A program made the position numbers and the translations under genes. DNA of 64,000 nt from Deltaproteobacteria bacterium (lineage in GTDB: Bacteria > Myxococcota_A > Polyangia > Polyangiales > Ga0077539). The notes beneath the pieces were generated by a model, which did no database searches, was not told the origin of the DNA, and saw only the letters and a list, made by a program, of their open reading frames with translations. The stretch's first letter is position 1; the number at the start of each line of letters is the position of its first letter. The stretch covers positions 119,676-183,675 of the forward strand of contig JAUXYJ010000097.1 of NCBI GenBank assembly GCA_030694465.1, in the 5' to 3' direction. Of this stretch, positions 37,245 to 46,245 are shown in pieces.

Positions 37245-37901
37245 ATGTTTCACTTTCTCAAACGCGCACCGGTGATGATCTCGGCCGAAGAAGCGCTCGT
37301 CGGCCGCGCAGAGCCGCTCAAGATCTCGGGCAAGCACACGGTGCTGGGCACCTCGATGATGCTGCCTTTTGAGCCGCCGATTCAATTCGCGCTCTTCGCG
37401 ATGGGCTGCTTCTGGGGTGCCGAGCGCGCGTTCTGGAAGCTCGCCGGAGTGCACTCGACCGCGGTGGGCTACACCGCGGGCTATACGCAGAACCCTACCT
37501 ACGAAGAGGTCTGCTCGGGCCGCACGGGGCACACCGAGGCGGTGCTCGTGGCGTACGACCCTGCCAAAATCTCTTTTGATTCGCTGCTCAAAGCGTTCTG
37601 GGAGTCTCACGACCCCACGACCCCTAACCGCCAAGGCAACGACGTCGGGACCCAATACCGCTCAGGGCTCTACACCACGAGCAAGAGCCAATACAGCGAG
37701 GCGCTCTTGTCACGTGACGTCTATCAGCGCGCGCTCACCGAAGCGGGCCGCGGAAGCATCGCGACAGAGATCCGCAAAGCCGAGGCTTTTTACTACGCAG
37801 AAGAGTATCACCAGCAATACTTAGACAAGAACCCCGGGGGCTATTGTGGCCTCGGTGGCACCGGTGTTTCGTGCCCTGTAGGGACCGGCGTCGCAGTGTG
37901 A
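37245..37901 (+). CDS. msrA: Peptide-methionine (S)-S-oxide reductase MsrA
   Basis: Reduces methionine-S-sulfoxide in proteins. The catalytic Cys is in [42 protein letters not shown] and [20 protein letters not shown] are the other conserved blocks. The protein (218 residues) has ~50 extra residues before the core and a resolving-Cys-type tail (SCPVGTG). ATG 37245 follows an AAGGAG site. It stands alone; the neighbour 3' is convergent, with an inverted repeat over both stops. Confidence 0.96.
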   Translation: MFHFLKRAPVMISAEEALVGRAEPLKISGKHTVLGTSMMLPFEPPIQFALFAMGCFWGAERAFWKLAGVHSTAVGYTAGYTQNPTYEEVCSGRTGHTEAVLVAYDPAKISFDSLLKAFWESHDPTTPNRQGNDVGTQYRSGLYTTSKSQYSEALLSRDVYQRALTEAGRGSIATEIRKAEAFYYAEEYHQQYLDKNPGGYCGLGGTGVSCPVGTGVAV

Positions 37902-37913
37902 ACTAGGTTCACA
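37897..37913. terminator. Inverted repeat across convergent gene ends
   Basis: TGTGAAC-TAG-GTTCACA: exact 7-bp arms with a 3-nt loop spanning the msrA stop and the end of the convergent lipoprotein gene. Short AT-containing flanks but no T-run; a weak bidirectional terminator is possible. Confidence 0.35.
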
Positions 37914-39087
37914 ATTCGGTCCCTGCGTCGCGGTCACGGGGTCGCTCGACGCCCTCGCGTGCGTGGCGCTCTGAGACACTGTCACGCACAAATGTGTGCA
38001 ATTCACCAGTGATTCTCACTGGGCGTCCCTGCACTACGCCGCGCGCTTCGTAGGACGCGTGCACCTCGTGCCCTGGCTCGAGCGACGCGTGCTGATAGCG
38101 CACAGCGCCAGCGTCTTGACCGACCACGCTCTCGATCACGCGCCCATCGGCGAGCACTACGCGCAGGGACTTCACGATCCCGTCGCGCTGTGCACCGAGG
38201 GTCCAGTGCATGCCCACGGCGACCCTCTGTTGCGCCATCACGTAGGCCGTTGGGCTGGGCCATCGGCGCCTGGGATCGACCAACATGAGCCCTCGATCGG
38301 GCGTGGCAAAGACGCCACGGTCAAAGCCGTCGGCCTGCAAATCAAGCGCTGGATCTGTGCTGTTGACCCACTCAATGTGCAGAGACATTCGGCCTGGCTC
38401 GGGGTGCGGCCCGCGCATAAGGGGCAGCGCCGACGCGAGCGCCTGCACATCGCGCACACAGCGTGGTTGCAACGGCGTGGGCAATCCCTGGCAGCGCGCG
38501 ACGTCGTGCTCGGCGATCGCACGGCATCGGGTCGCCTCGGTGGGGCCCGCGCCCGCGCAGCGTGACGGGGCTCGCGTGGCCAGCGCGACGCAGAGGCTGT
38601 CGGGCCCCGGCTCGTCGAGCGCATCGGGGCAGAGCGTGTAATTTTGCAGGGCGATCGCTACGCGAGTCACACAGGCGCGCGAGACAGACGGAAGCGCGAT
38701 CGAGGTACAGAGCGAGGGGTCTCGAAGCTCAGTAGCGAGCGAGAGCCTGCATGCATCTTCGGTGAGCTGGCCATAGCCCATCGTGTCGACAGCGGCGGCG
38801 AGGGTAGGAGAAAGCCCCTCGTTTGCGCGGCGGACGCACGCGCCGAGGGCACCGGACAGCTCGCTGGCGCTGGACAAAGCGTGCGCATCGGGCGCGACGC
38901 CCAAGAGCCAAGGACCCGGAGGCCGAGGGTCGGTCGAGCGCGCAATCGAAGCGTCTGTGCTGGGATGCGCTACACGGCATGCCTGCAAAATCGCACACAA
39001 AAAGGCGCACGAGAGCGCATGTTTTGCCGAAGCGAGTCTCTGAGCGTGGCGAGCGCACGCGGCGACGATGGTTGAACTTGAGTGCAT
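37909..39087 (-). CDS. Hypothetical cysteine-containing lipoprotein
   Basis: ATG 39087 gives a 392-residue protein with a basic n-region, a hydrophobic core and lipobox (AILQAC). The mature N-terminal half has regularly spaced Cys residues in helical repeats (EDACRLSLATELRDPSLC, CVTRVAIALQNYTLC, RCRAIAEHDVARC), a pattern seen in myxobacterial surface proteins. The C-terminal half is beta-rich (EWVNSTDPALDLQADG, RVVLADGRVIESVVGQ). No family recognised. The longer track start would overlap the divergent CRP-like start; 49 bp separate the two chosen starts, enough for a shared promoter region. Confidence 0.65.
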   Translation of the reverse strand: MHSSSTIVAACARHAQRLASAKHALSCAFLCAILQACRVAHPSTDASIARSTDPRPPGPWLLGVAPDAHALSSASELSGALGACVRRANEGLSPTLAAAVDTMGYGQLTEDACRLSLATELRDPSLCTSIALPSVSRACVTRVAIALQNYTLCPDALDEPGPDSLCVALATRAPSRCAGAGPTEATRCRAIAEHDVARCQGLPTPLQPRCVRDVQALASALPLMRGPHPEPGRMSLHIEWVNSTDPALDLQADGFDRGVFATPDRGLMLVDPRRRWPSPTAYVMAQQRVAVGMHWTLGAQRDGIVKSLRVVLADGRVIESVVGQDAGAVRYQHASLEPGHEVHASYEARGVVQGRPVRITGELHTFVRDSVSERHAREGVERPRDRDAGTEL

Positions 39088-39136
39088 TGCGGGCTGGCAG
39101 GCAGTGACTGGGTGGCGATACGATCGTGTCACGTTC

Positions 39137-39790
39137 ATGTCCAATCACGGCGATGCTCTGTTTGCGCGCTTCGGGCGCCAGTTTGAACCCGGCTCGGTGA
39201 TCTTTACTGAGGGAGAACATGGCAAGCACATGTTTGTGCTGCAGTCGGGGCGCGTGAGAATTGTCAAAGAGCACGCGAGCGGGGCGCGCGTTTTGGCGGT
39301 GTTGGGGCCCGGCGAGTTCTTTGGTGAGATGGCCATTCTCAACGACAAACCGCGGACCGCGACCGCCGAGGCCGTCGACGTCGTGCAGGTCTTAGCGCTC
39401 GATGGCCGAATGTTTGAGTCGATGGTTGTTGGCAACACCGAGATCGCCGTTCGGCTCATCAAGAAGTTGTCGCGCAGGCTCGACAGCGCCAACGCGCTGA
39501 TCGAGATCTTGATGGAGCAAGACCCGCGGGTGCGTGTGATTCTAGGGCTCTCGCGCATCGCCGAAGAGTTCGGGACCCAGACCGATGAGGGGGTCTATGT
39601 GCCGGTCTCGACGGTCGAGCTTGCGTCGCAGATTGGGCTGGGAGAGAGCCACGTCGAAGAGGTCATGGTGCGGCTCGCGCGTCTGAAGATTCTCACCGCC
39701 GTCCCCGAGGGAGGGTGGGTCATCCGTGAGCCCGCGCGCCTGCAAGAGTTTTTGGAGTTTCTCGAGATGCGCGATCGCGTCGACGGATGA
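39137..39790 (+). CDS. CRP/FNR-family transcriptional regulator
   Basis: A 217-residue protein with an N-terminal cyclic-nucleotide-binding domain (FEPGSVIFTEGEHGKHMFVLQSGRVRI, GPGEFFGEMAILNDKPRTATAEA) and a dimerisation helix (SRRLDSANALIEIL), then a C-terminal winged HTH (VSTVELASQIGLGESHVEEVMVRLARLKIL). The PRTATAEA cassette is close to that of cAMP-type receptors, but no Cys cluster of FNR is present. ATG 39137 is used; the track start extends into the divergent gene. Effector unknown. Confidence 0.88.
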   Translation: MSNHGDALFARFGRQFEPGSVIFTEGEHGKHMFVLQSGRVRIVKEHASGARVLAVLGPGEFFGEMAILNDKPRTATAEAVDVVQVLALDGRMFESMVVGNTEIAVRLIKKLSRRLDSANALIEILMEQDPRVRVILGLSRIAEEFGTQTDEGVYVPVSTVELASQIGLGESHVEEVMVRLARLKILTAVPEGGWVIREPARLQEFLEFLEMRDRVDG

Positions 39791-39962
39791 ATCGGCCTGT
39801 GATTGGACAGGTCGAACGCGCGTAGTCTCACGGGGATCACTGTGGTTGGCGGGGACTCGCTCCGAGCGCGATCGCGGCGGTGAGCGGTTTCGGTGTTTTG
39901 ACAACCAGGGATGCTGAGCGCGTGCGGTTCGTGCAGGTTCGTTGCGAAGTGTGCGCCGAGCG

Positions 39963-40715
39963 ATGGATACTAAGCGAAGCTCACCGGATTCGAGAGATAC
40001 GGCAGTCCGATTGACTGCCACTTTCGAGGGCCACTGCCCTCGCGAATTGTCCGGGCGAGCGCATGTGACACACATGGACCTCGACGCACTCTTGCGATTC
40101 TTGTTGCCCTACGTTGACCAGGGCTTTGACGGACCGCCCTACGACGCGAGCGTGGGCTCGATCTTGTTCGAACAAGCGGGTCGCAGCGCACAACTGCACG
40201 AGCGATTGCTCACAGGGCGCAACGGATTTTATGCGTTCAATGGGCTGCTTCATGTGCTTGGAGCATGCATTGAGCCGCCCAATCACTCGCTCTTTCGGTG
40301 GAACGCGCCCGACGGCTGGCGCGCCTCGTGGGGCTATATGTGTGAGGGCATGAGCTTCTTCGCGCAGACCGCGTTCGGCGACCAATTTGCCTATCGCGGA
40401 GGCAAAATCGTGAGGCTACGGGTGCTCGAGGGCGCCGTGATCGCGAGCCACGCGTCGCTCGAAGAGTGGCTCCAGAGCGTGATCCTTGATCCTGAGTTTA
40501 CGCTCGACAAGCGGCTCTTTGATGCGTGCGTTCAGCTTCACGGCGCGCTGCCCTATGGAGGACATTTTGCGCCGCTGCCGAGCTACGATTATTCGTTGCC
40601 GCTTGAGGCCGAGTCGGTTCACGTGGTGCCTACGAGGGACTCGCTCGAGACGGCGGCGCGGATGGTGCGTGAGGGGCTCGTGCGGAGACGCTCGTCGGTG
40701 TTTCCGCGGCCATGA
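39963..40715 (+). CDS. SUKH/SMI1-KNR4-like or related immunity-type protein
   Basis: A soluble protein with features of SUKH-like or related immunity folds: GFYAFNGLLHVLGA, SWGYMCEGMSFFAQTAFGDQFAYRGGKIVRLRVLEGAV and ASLEEWLQSVILDPEF, the last resembling the EeW helix of those families. No toxin gene is adjacent. The start is uncertain: ATG 39963 (250 residues) or ATG 40074 (213 residues), where the conserved part begins with DLDALLRFLLPYVDQG; neither has a clear Shine-Dalgarno. Flanked by a CRP-like gene and accD on the same strand. Confidence 0.55.
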   Translation: MDTKRSSPDSRDTAVRLTATFEGHCPRELSGRAHVTHMDLDALLRFLLPYVDQGFDGPPYDASVGSILFEQAGRSAQLHERLLTGRNGFYAFNGLLHVLGACIEPPNHSLFRWNAPDGWRASWGYMCEGMSFFAQTAFGDQFAYRGGKIVRLRVLEGAVIASHASLEEWLQSVILDPEFTLDKRLFDACVQLHGALPYGGHFAPLPSYDYSLPLEAESVHVVPTRDSLETAARMVREGLVRRRSSVFPRP

Positions 40716-40798
40716 CGCAGCGGGACGACCGTGGTGTGTAGCTTCTGTTGCACGTTGACGAAACGGCCCTGGGCGTGCGACCGCAAGGGTCGATATCG

Positions 40799-41638
40799 AT
40801 GAGCTGGACCGCCAAGGTAAAGCCCTCTCTTGAGGGCACAGAAAAAGTTAGCGTAGGTGCTGGTGTCTTTCGCCGCTGTTCGGGCTGCGACGAGACCATC
40901 CTCGCCGAAGAGTTCGAGCGCAACCTCGAGGTGTGCCCACGCTGCGGAAAGCACTTTCGCCTGCACGTGAAACGGTGGGCTAATTTGCTCTTGGATCCGG
41001 GATCTCTCGAGCCCTTCGCGACCGAGCTGGCTCCCAAAGATCCCCTGTCGTTCACCGACGGCCGGCCCTACACCGAGCGCATCCGCGCCACGCAGAAGAA
41101 GTCCTCGTTTAACGAAGCCATGGTCTCTGGCCGCGCCACCCTCGATGGTCGCCAGATTGTCATCGCGTTCTTCGTCTTCGATTTTATGGGCGGCTCGATG
41201 GGCTCGGTCGTCGGCGAAAAGCTGGCCCGTACCTTCGAGATCGCCGCGGCCGAGCGTCGCCCCGCGATCGTGCTCAGCTCGTCCGGCGGCGCGCGCATGC
41301 AAGAGGGCATCTTGTCGCTCATGCAAATGGCCAAGAGTGTCGCCGCGCTTGGGCGACTGCGCGATGTAGGCGTGCCTTTTCTCTCGCTCTTGACGGACCC
41401 GACCACCGGCGGTGTCGCCGCGAGCTACGCGCTCTTGGGCGACGTGAACATCGCAGAGCCCCAAGCGCTCATCGGATTTGCAGGCGCGCGCGTGATCGAG
41501 CAGACCATTCGCCAGAAGCTCCCTGAGGGCTTTCAGCGCTCTGAGTTTTTGCTCGCCCACGGCATGGTGGACATCATCGTCGAGCGCCACGCGATGCGCG
41601 CTACCCTCGCGCGACTGCTTGGGCACCTCGTTGGATGA
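40799..41638 (+). CDS. accD: Acetyl-CoA carboxylase carboxyltransferase beta subunit
   Basis: Forms malonyl-CoA for fatty acid synthesis. The N-terminal zinc ribbon is CSGC...CPRC; the crotonase-type core has MGGSMGSVVGEKLARTFE, SSSGGARMQEGILSLMQMAK, DPTTGGVAASYA and GFAGARVIEQTIRQKLPEGFQ, all conserved in AccD. ATG 40799 (279 residues) begins the typical SW..K start; the 17 codons upstream in the track have no support. Stop overlaps folC (ATGA). The accA partner is not in the window. Confidence 0.96.
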   Translation: MSWTAKVKPSLEGTEKVSVGAGVFRRCSGCDETILAEEFERNLEVCPRCGKHFRLHVKRWANLLLDPGSLEPFATELAPKDPLSFTDGRPYTERIRATQKKSSFNEAMVSGRATLDGRQIVIAFFVFDFMGGSMGSVVGEKLARTFEIAAAERRPAIVLSSSGGARMQEGILSLMQMAKSVAALGRLRDVGVPFLSLLTDPTTGGVAASYALLGDVNIAEPQALIGFAGARVIEQTIRQKLPEGFQRSEFLLAHGMVDIIVERHAMRATLARLLGHLVG

Positions 41639-42927
41639 CTGCTCGGTACGAAGCACTCCTCGCAAGGCTCTACGCGATGGCTCCGTCAGGCATCGTGTTG
41701 GGCCTCGATCGCGTGGTAGAGTCGCTCGCGTATTTCAATAATCCTCAGCAAAATTTCAGGATTGCACATATCGCGGGGACCAACGGCAAGGGATCGACGA
41801 GCGCGTTCGTCGCCGCCGGTCTGCGGGCTCAGGGCCGCCGCGTGGGCTTGTACACCTCGCCCCATTTGCATCGCTTCGTAGAGCGCGTACGAGTGCAGGG
41901 CGAGCCCGTCAGCGAGGCCGAATTGGCCACACACCTCGCGCGGATTTTTGACGCCATAGACCTGCAAAAGATCCCGTCGTTGACGCTCTTCGAGGTCGCG
42001 ACGCTCAGCGCTTGGCTGACCTTCGAAGCGCTCGATGTGCAAGACGTAGTGCTCGAGGTGGGGCTGGGTGGGCGGCTCGACGCGACCAATGTGTGCATGC
42101 CCGCCGTGTGCGCCATCACGCGCATCGCCATGGATCATCAGGCCTGGCTGGGTGACAGCCTTGACGCAATCGCGAGAGAAAAAGCAGGGATTTTAAAGAA
42201 CCGCGTGCCCTATGTCTTGGGCCCCTCGTTGTCTGAGTCCCACGAAGAGGCTCCGAGCGCGCGCGCGGCGATTGATCAAGTGGCGCGGTCCGTGGGTGCC
42301 CTCGCGCGGCCGACTCCCACGTCGGTGACCCACGCGATGGTGCACGGTGCGGCGGATGTCAGCATCGATCTGGGCGAAGAGACACTGCGTACGACGCTGT
42401 CCCTTGTGGGGGCGCACCAGATCGAAAACGCCTGCACAGCCGCAGGGATTTTGCACATCCTCGGAGTGAGCTCTCGGGCGATCGCCGAGGGCTTGGCGAC
42501 GGCGCAGTGGGGTGCACGCTGCGAGCTCATCGCAAACGTCCTGCTCGACGCGGCACATAACCCCGATGGCATCGAGGCGTTGCTGGGTGTGCTCGAGACT
42601 GACGCAAACGCGCTGACCGAGCGCGCGGTGGTCTTTGGCAGCTCTCGGGACAAAGAGTGGCGTTCGGCGCTGGCGAGTCTGCAAAAGTATTGTGAGCCAG
42701 ATCGCTGGTATTTGTGCGCCGCACGGATGTCTCGGGCTGAGTCCCCTGACGTGCTGGCGTCGTGGGCAGGGGGGCACGTCTGCGATTCGATCGAGGACGC
42801 GCTGGCCAAGGCTCAAGCGCGTGTGGGGCCCAACGGGCGGGTCGTGGTGTGTGGCTCGGTCTTTGTCGCAGCGAGCGCACGTGCAGCGCTTTTGGGCGAG
42901 CGCTGTGATCCGCTGTTGGGATTGTAG
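41635..42927 (+). CDS. folC: Folylpolyglutamate synthase / dihydrofolate synthase FolC
   Basis: Adds glutamate to folates. A Mur-ligase-type protein with P-loop AGTNGKGSTSAFVAAGLRAQGRRVGLYTSPHL, VLEVGLGGRLDATNV, AITRIAMDHQAWLGDSLDAIAREKAGILK and the C-terminal LLDAAHNPDGIEALL. Length (430 residues) is normal. Its start overlaps the accD stop, and accD-folC is a widely conserved gene pair. Confidence 0.95.
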   Translation: MTARYEALLARLYAMAPSGIVLGLDRVVESLAYFNNPQQNFRIAHIAGTNGKGSTSAFVAAGLRAQGRRVGLYTSPHLHRFVERVRVQGEPVSEAELATHLARIFDAIDLQKIPSLTLFEVATLSAWLTFEALDVQDVVLEVGLGGRLDATNVCMPAVCAITRIAMDHQAWLGDSLDAIAREKAGILKNRVPYVLGPSLSESHEEAPSARAAIDQVARSVGALARPTPTSVTHAMVHGAADVSIDLGEETLRTTLSLVGAHQIENACTAAGILHILGVSSRAIAEGLATAQWGARCELIANVLLDAAHNPDGIEALLGVLETDANALTERAVVFGSSRDKEWRSALASLQKYCEPDRWYLCAARMSRAESPDVLASWAGGHVCDSIEDALAKAQARVGPNGRVVVCGSVFVAASARAALLGERCDPLLGL

Positions 42928-42971
42928 GCTTCGGCCCACACACAACACGGTAGGCTCCATGTCATCACACG

Positions 42972-43643
42972 ATGACAAACAATAACGATCAGGTGCTGTG
43001 GATCGCGGGAGCTAGCGGGCTGGTCGGGCGCGAGGCTCTTCGTGCTGCGATATTGCACGCCAACGTAAGTGAGGTCGTGTCGTTCGTTCGGCGCAAGGGC
43101 GACGCGAGCGAGGGCAAGCTCCGCGAGCTCACCGTGGATTTTTCGACGCTCACTGCGGCACAGACGGCCGAGGTCGCCGCGCCCACCGTGGCCCTCTGCG
43201 CGCTCGGGACCACGATCGCGAAGGCCGGCTCGAACGCAGCGTTTCGTGCGGTGGACTTCGACGCGGTCCTTCACTTCGCGCGTGCGGCAAAAGAGCGCGG
43301 CGCGCGCACGTTTGTGGTGGTCACGGCCTTGGGCGCGGATGCCAACAGCCTGGTGTTTTACAACCGCGTGAAGGGCGAGATTGAAGAGGCGCTCAAGTCG
43401 CTCGCGTTTGAATCGCTGGCGATCGCGCAGCCCTCGTTGCTTTTGGGTGACCGTGACGAGCGACGTGTGGGCGAGCGGATCGCGATTGTGGTCTCTCGCG
43501 CCGTGGGCCCGCTGTTGCGGTGGCTCCCGAGCCGGCCCATCGAGGCGGCCACGGTGGGCCGCGCGATGGTGCAGCTCGCGATGCAACCTGCACCGGGTGT
43601 TCGCGTCATTCGGTCAGGCGAATTGCACGCAATCGGAAGCTAG
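42972..43643 (+). CDS. NAD(P)-binding atypical SDR (HTATIP2/YwnB-like)
   Basis: A 223-residue Rossmann protein: LWIAGASGLVGREALRAA, ALGTTIAKAGSNAAFRAVDFDAVLHFARAAKERG, FVVVTALGADANSLVFYNRVKGEIEEAL and QPSLLLGDRDERRVGE, matching the NmrA/HTATIP2-like atypical SDRs that have TxxGx...YnrvKge instead of the canonical YxxxK. A redox-sensor or reductase role is known for some relatives; the substrate is not clear. ATG 42972 starts 44 bp after folC on the same strand. Confidence 0.82.
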   Translation: MTNNNDQVLWIAGASGLVGREALRAAILHANVSEVVSFVRRKGDASEGKLRELTVDFSTLTAAQTAEVAAPTVALCALGTTIAKAGSNAAFRAVDFDAVLHFARAAKERGARTFVVVTALGADANSLVFYNRVKGEIEEALKSLAFESLAIAQPSLLLGDRDERRVGERIAIVVSRAVGPLLRWLPSRPIEAATVGRAMVQLAMQPAPGVRVIRSGELHAIGS

Positions 43644-43663
43644 CGAGCGCAGCTCTGTCGAGG

Positions 43664-44998
43664 TCAGCGCTGCACGGCGATCACGTGGGCGCGGACGCGA
43701 TCGTAGGTGACTAGGCCGTGCTCTCCGCCGCAGTTCCAGCAGGCAGACCACTGGATCTCTTCGCGGGTGCCGCGGGTGTGGGCGAGGGTCATGGCGACCC
43801 GGTCGCCCGCGAGGATGTAGCTCGCCGCGTGCTTGTAGCGCTCGGGCTGCCCTGTTTCGCTAGGCAAAACCCAGAGCGCCGCGACAAAGCTCCCCACCGT
43901 GCTCGTCCCGACAAAGACAAGAATCTCTTCGCCAAACGTGGGGCTCCAGCGCACGGGCTGCACCGAAAAAGTCGCCTCGGGGTGCAGCTCTGCGGTGGTC
44001 GCCCCGTGGTTCAGCACCTCGTTGATCGCCGCGGGACCCAGCATCGTGAAGCCCGCACGAACGCGGCTGAGCTCGGGGATGGTCGCCATGATCTCGGACA
44101 CCTGCGCGGTGGTCATGGGCTCTGCGCGAAACGGTGGCCGCGAGATCTCGCGAGGATAGGGCAAGGAGGGCGCGCTCCCGCCGCAGCACCTGAAGCCTAC
44201 CTCGAGGCCGCTCTGGCCCGCGATGGCCGTCCTGCGCGCCGCGCAGCGGTGTTGTGCCTCTGGGGCGCTGGCTCCGGCGCCACGGATCACCGCGCGCTCG
44301 GCGATGTTGTCCGTGGTCCATTCGGCAAAGTGCGTGCCCATTCGCATGGCGCCAAAGCTCGATGCGCACACGCCTGGGTTGCTATTTTGCACACATTTCG
44401 CTGGGTCCCAGCGGTCCCCATTCGGAAAAATATGCTCTTCGCTCCCGCGGCACGCGCGCTCCCACTCGACCTCGGTACACAACCGTCGGCTCCGCGCCGC
44501 GCACAGCCCGATGGCCTCGTCACGCGAGACACCGGTGCGTGCTTGCGCTTGCGGGTCGTTGGGATAGGGCAGGGCGTCGATGTCGATCACTGGCACCTCG
44601 GTGGAGATCCCGTCGGCCTCGAGGGCGGGGTCTCTACCTTCGTCCCCTGGGGTGCTGCCGACGTGATAGCGTCCCGCCGGAATTGTCAGTGTTTCTCCAG
44701 CCCGAACGGCTCGCTCGCCGACGTTTGCCCGCGCCGCGCGCTCGACCACGGTGGGCGAAAACGCGACGTGCCGCTCTCCACCGTCTTCGGTGCTCGCGGG
44801 CTGGGCGGGGTCGTCCATGGTGCTGGTCCCGCCGCGCACGGTCATGCCCTGCAGGTTGGCGCTCGCTGCGTCGGCGTTGTCGCGCTTTTTGCGGCAGCCC
44901 GCGCCGACCGCGGTGCTCGCGAGCATCGTCAAAAATCCCAGCCAAAACCCCGGCCATTGCGTGCAATTGCGTGTGTGTGTGCGGCTCACCGTGCTCAC
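43664..44998 (-). CDS. Second FGE-like lipoprotein with extra C-terminal domain
   Basis: Starts at GTG 44998 with a signal peptide and lipobox (AVGAGC). An FGE/lectin-like domain follows (GETLTIPAGRYHVGST, RSRRLCTEVEWERACRG, FAEWTTDNIAERAVIRGAG, VGFRCCGG) at ~100-280, with many Cys. The C-terminal ~170 residues are a separate alpha/beta region (MTTAQVSEIMATIPELSRV, FSVQPVRWSPTFGEEILVFVG) of unknown type, ending in WSACWNCGGEHGLV. It differs from the first FGE-like protein in this tail. Convergent with the NAD(P)-binding gene. Confidence 0.8.
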   Translation of the reverse strand: MSTVSRTHTRNCTQWPGFWLGFLTMLASTAVGAGCRKKRDNADAASANLQGMTVRGGTSTMDDPAQPASTEDGGERHVAFSPTVVERAARANVGERAVRAGETLTIPAGRYHVGSTPGDEGRDPALEADGISTEVPVIDIDALPYPNDPQAQARTGVSRDEAIGLCAARSRRLCTEVEWERACRGSEEHIFPNGDRWDPAKCVQNSNPGVCASSFGAMRMGTHFAEWTTDNIAERAVIRGAGASAPEAQHRCAARRTAIAGQSGLEVGFRCCGGSAPSLPYPREISRPPFRAEPMTTAQVSEIMATIPELSRVRAGFTMLGPAAINEVLNHGATTAELHPEATFSVQPVRWSPTFGEEILVFVGTSTVGSFVAALWVLPSETGQPERYKHAASYILAGDRVAMTLAHTRGTREEIQWSACWNCGGEHGLVTYDRVRAHVIAVQR

Positions 44999-45049
44999 GC
45001 GGTTAGCACAAGCGTGTGCGATCGCGCGAATCTACGACCGAGGCGAGCG

Positions 45050-46222
45050 CTAGGGAGCCTCGCCCTCACCGAGCGCTTCTCCCACGGTTCCGCCGTCGCC
45101 AAAGAGCCCCGCGAGCACGTAGCCACATCGCGAACATTCTCCGTTGTTTTTCAGAGAATTGCTCGTTGTACGATAGTCCTCGCGGGTGACTAACGTCGTC
45201 GCGCACTCGGGGCAGCGCGTGTGCGAGAGCTCGGTCAAGCCGCCGGGAGCGTTGCTCGCGTAGACGTATTTGAGCCCACGTGCGTAGCCCATACCTACGG
45301 CGCTCGCGAGCTCGTGCATCTCCATGCGCGGACGATCGCCGAGCTTGTACCGCGGGACAAAAGCGTTGAGATGCCACGGAATATCCTGCGAAATCGCGGC
45401 AATATGAGACGCCAGCGTGCGCAGCCCGTGGAGCTCGTTGTTAAATCCCGGCACCACCATTGTGACGACCTCGACCCAAAATCCCATCGCGTGGGCGAGC
45501 GCGATGCCCTCGAGCACGGGAGCCAAGCGGCCACCGAGCGCGCGATATTGTTCTGGTTCGCTCGCTTTGAGATCCACGCGAAACACATCGGTCACTGGGC
45601 GAATGTGCGCGAGGGCTTCTTGCGTGGTGTGCCCATCGGAGATCACCGCGGTGACGAGCCCCTTGGACTTGGCCTCGGCGAAGACCTCACGCACCCACTC
45701 GGCGGCGATCATGGGCTCGTTGTATGCCGCACAAATGACAGTACATTGTGAGTCGATGGCGCTCTGCACGAGGGCCTGCGCGGTCATGGCGAGGGGGCTC
45801 TCGTCGTCGACGTCTTGCTCTCGGAGAGCCTGCGAGACGCGCCAGTTGTGACAGTAGGGACAGCGCAAATCGCAGCCAAACATGCCGAACGTGAGCGCGC
45901 GCGCGCCGGGTCGCACGTGAAAGACCGTATTGATCTCGACCGAGCGAACGTACTGTCGGGCGACGTAGTTGCGTGGGGCGTAGAGCACTCCGTCCTGCGA
46001 GAAGCGGACACCGCATGCGCCCTCTCGGTTATTTTGCAGGACACAACGATGCGCGCAGGCCGTGCATCGCAGCGTGCCCTCTGAATCGTGTGAGAACAAC
46101 TGCGCGGGCTCGGCGAAGGCGCGGAGGCGTTTGGCGAGCGAAAGGTCATGCGATTCGCGCGGCGAACGATTGCTGAGCACCGGCAGCGCGCGGGGTGACG
46201 TGGGGCCATCTGGTTGCGACAT
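45050..46222 (-). CDS. amrS: AmmeMemoRadiSam radical SAM enzyme AmrS
   Basis: Radical SAM protein of 390 residues. The SAM-cluster Cys motif is GCDLRCPYCHNWRVSQ (CxxxCxxC); the N-terminal CTACAHRC...GACGVRF block is diagnostic of this family, and AAYNEPMIAAEWVREVF and HLNAFVPRYKLGDRPR follow. The C-terminus adds a Cys zinc-binding tail (CPECATTL...CSRCGYV). AmrS is normally linked with AmmeMemoRadiSam MEMO and AMMECR1 partners, which are not adjacent here. ATG 46222 is 23 bp from the divergent DagK-like start. Confidence 0.9.
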   Translation of the reverse strand: MSQPDGPTSPRALPVLSNRSPRESHDLSLAKRLRAFAEPAQLFSHDSEGTLRCTACAHRCVLQNNREGACGVRFSQDGVLYAPRNYVARQYVRSVEINTVFHVRPGARALTFGMFGCDLRCPYCHNWRVSQALREQDVDDESPLAMTAQALVQSAIDSQCTVICAAYNEPMIAAEWVREVFAEAKSKGLVTAVISDGHTTQEALAHIRPVTDVFRVDLKASEPEQYRALGGRLAPVLEGIALAHAMGFWVEVVTMVVPGFNNELHGLRTLASHIAAISQDIPWHLNAFVPRYKLGDRPRMEMHELASAVGMGYARGLKYVYASNAPGGLTELSHTRCPECATTLVTREDYRTTSNSLKNNGECSRCGYVLAGLFGDGGTVGEALGEGEAP

Positions 46223-46245
46223 GCGTGGGAGGCGTTGTAACTCAA

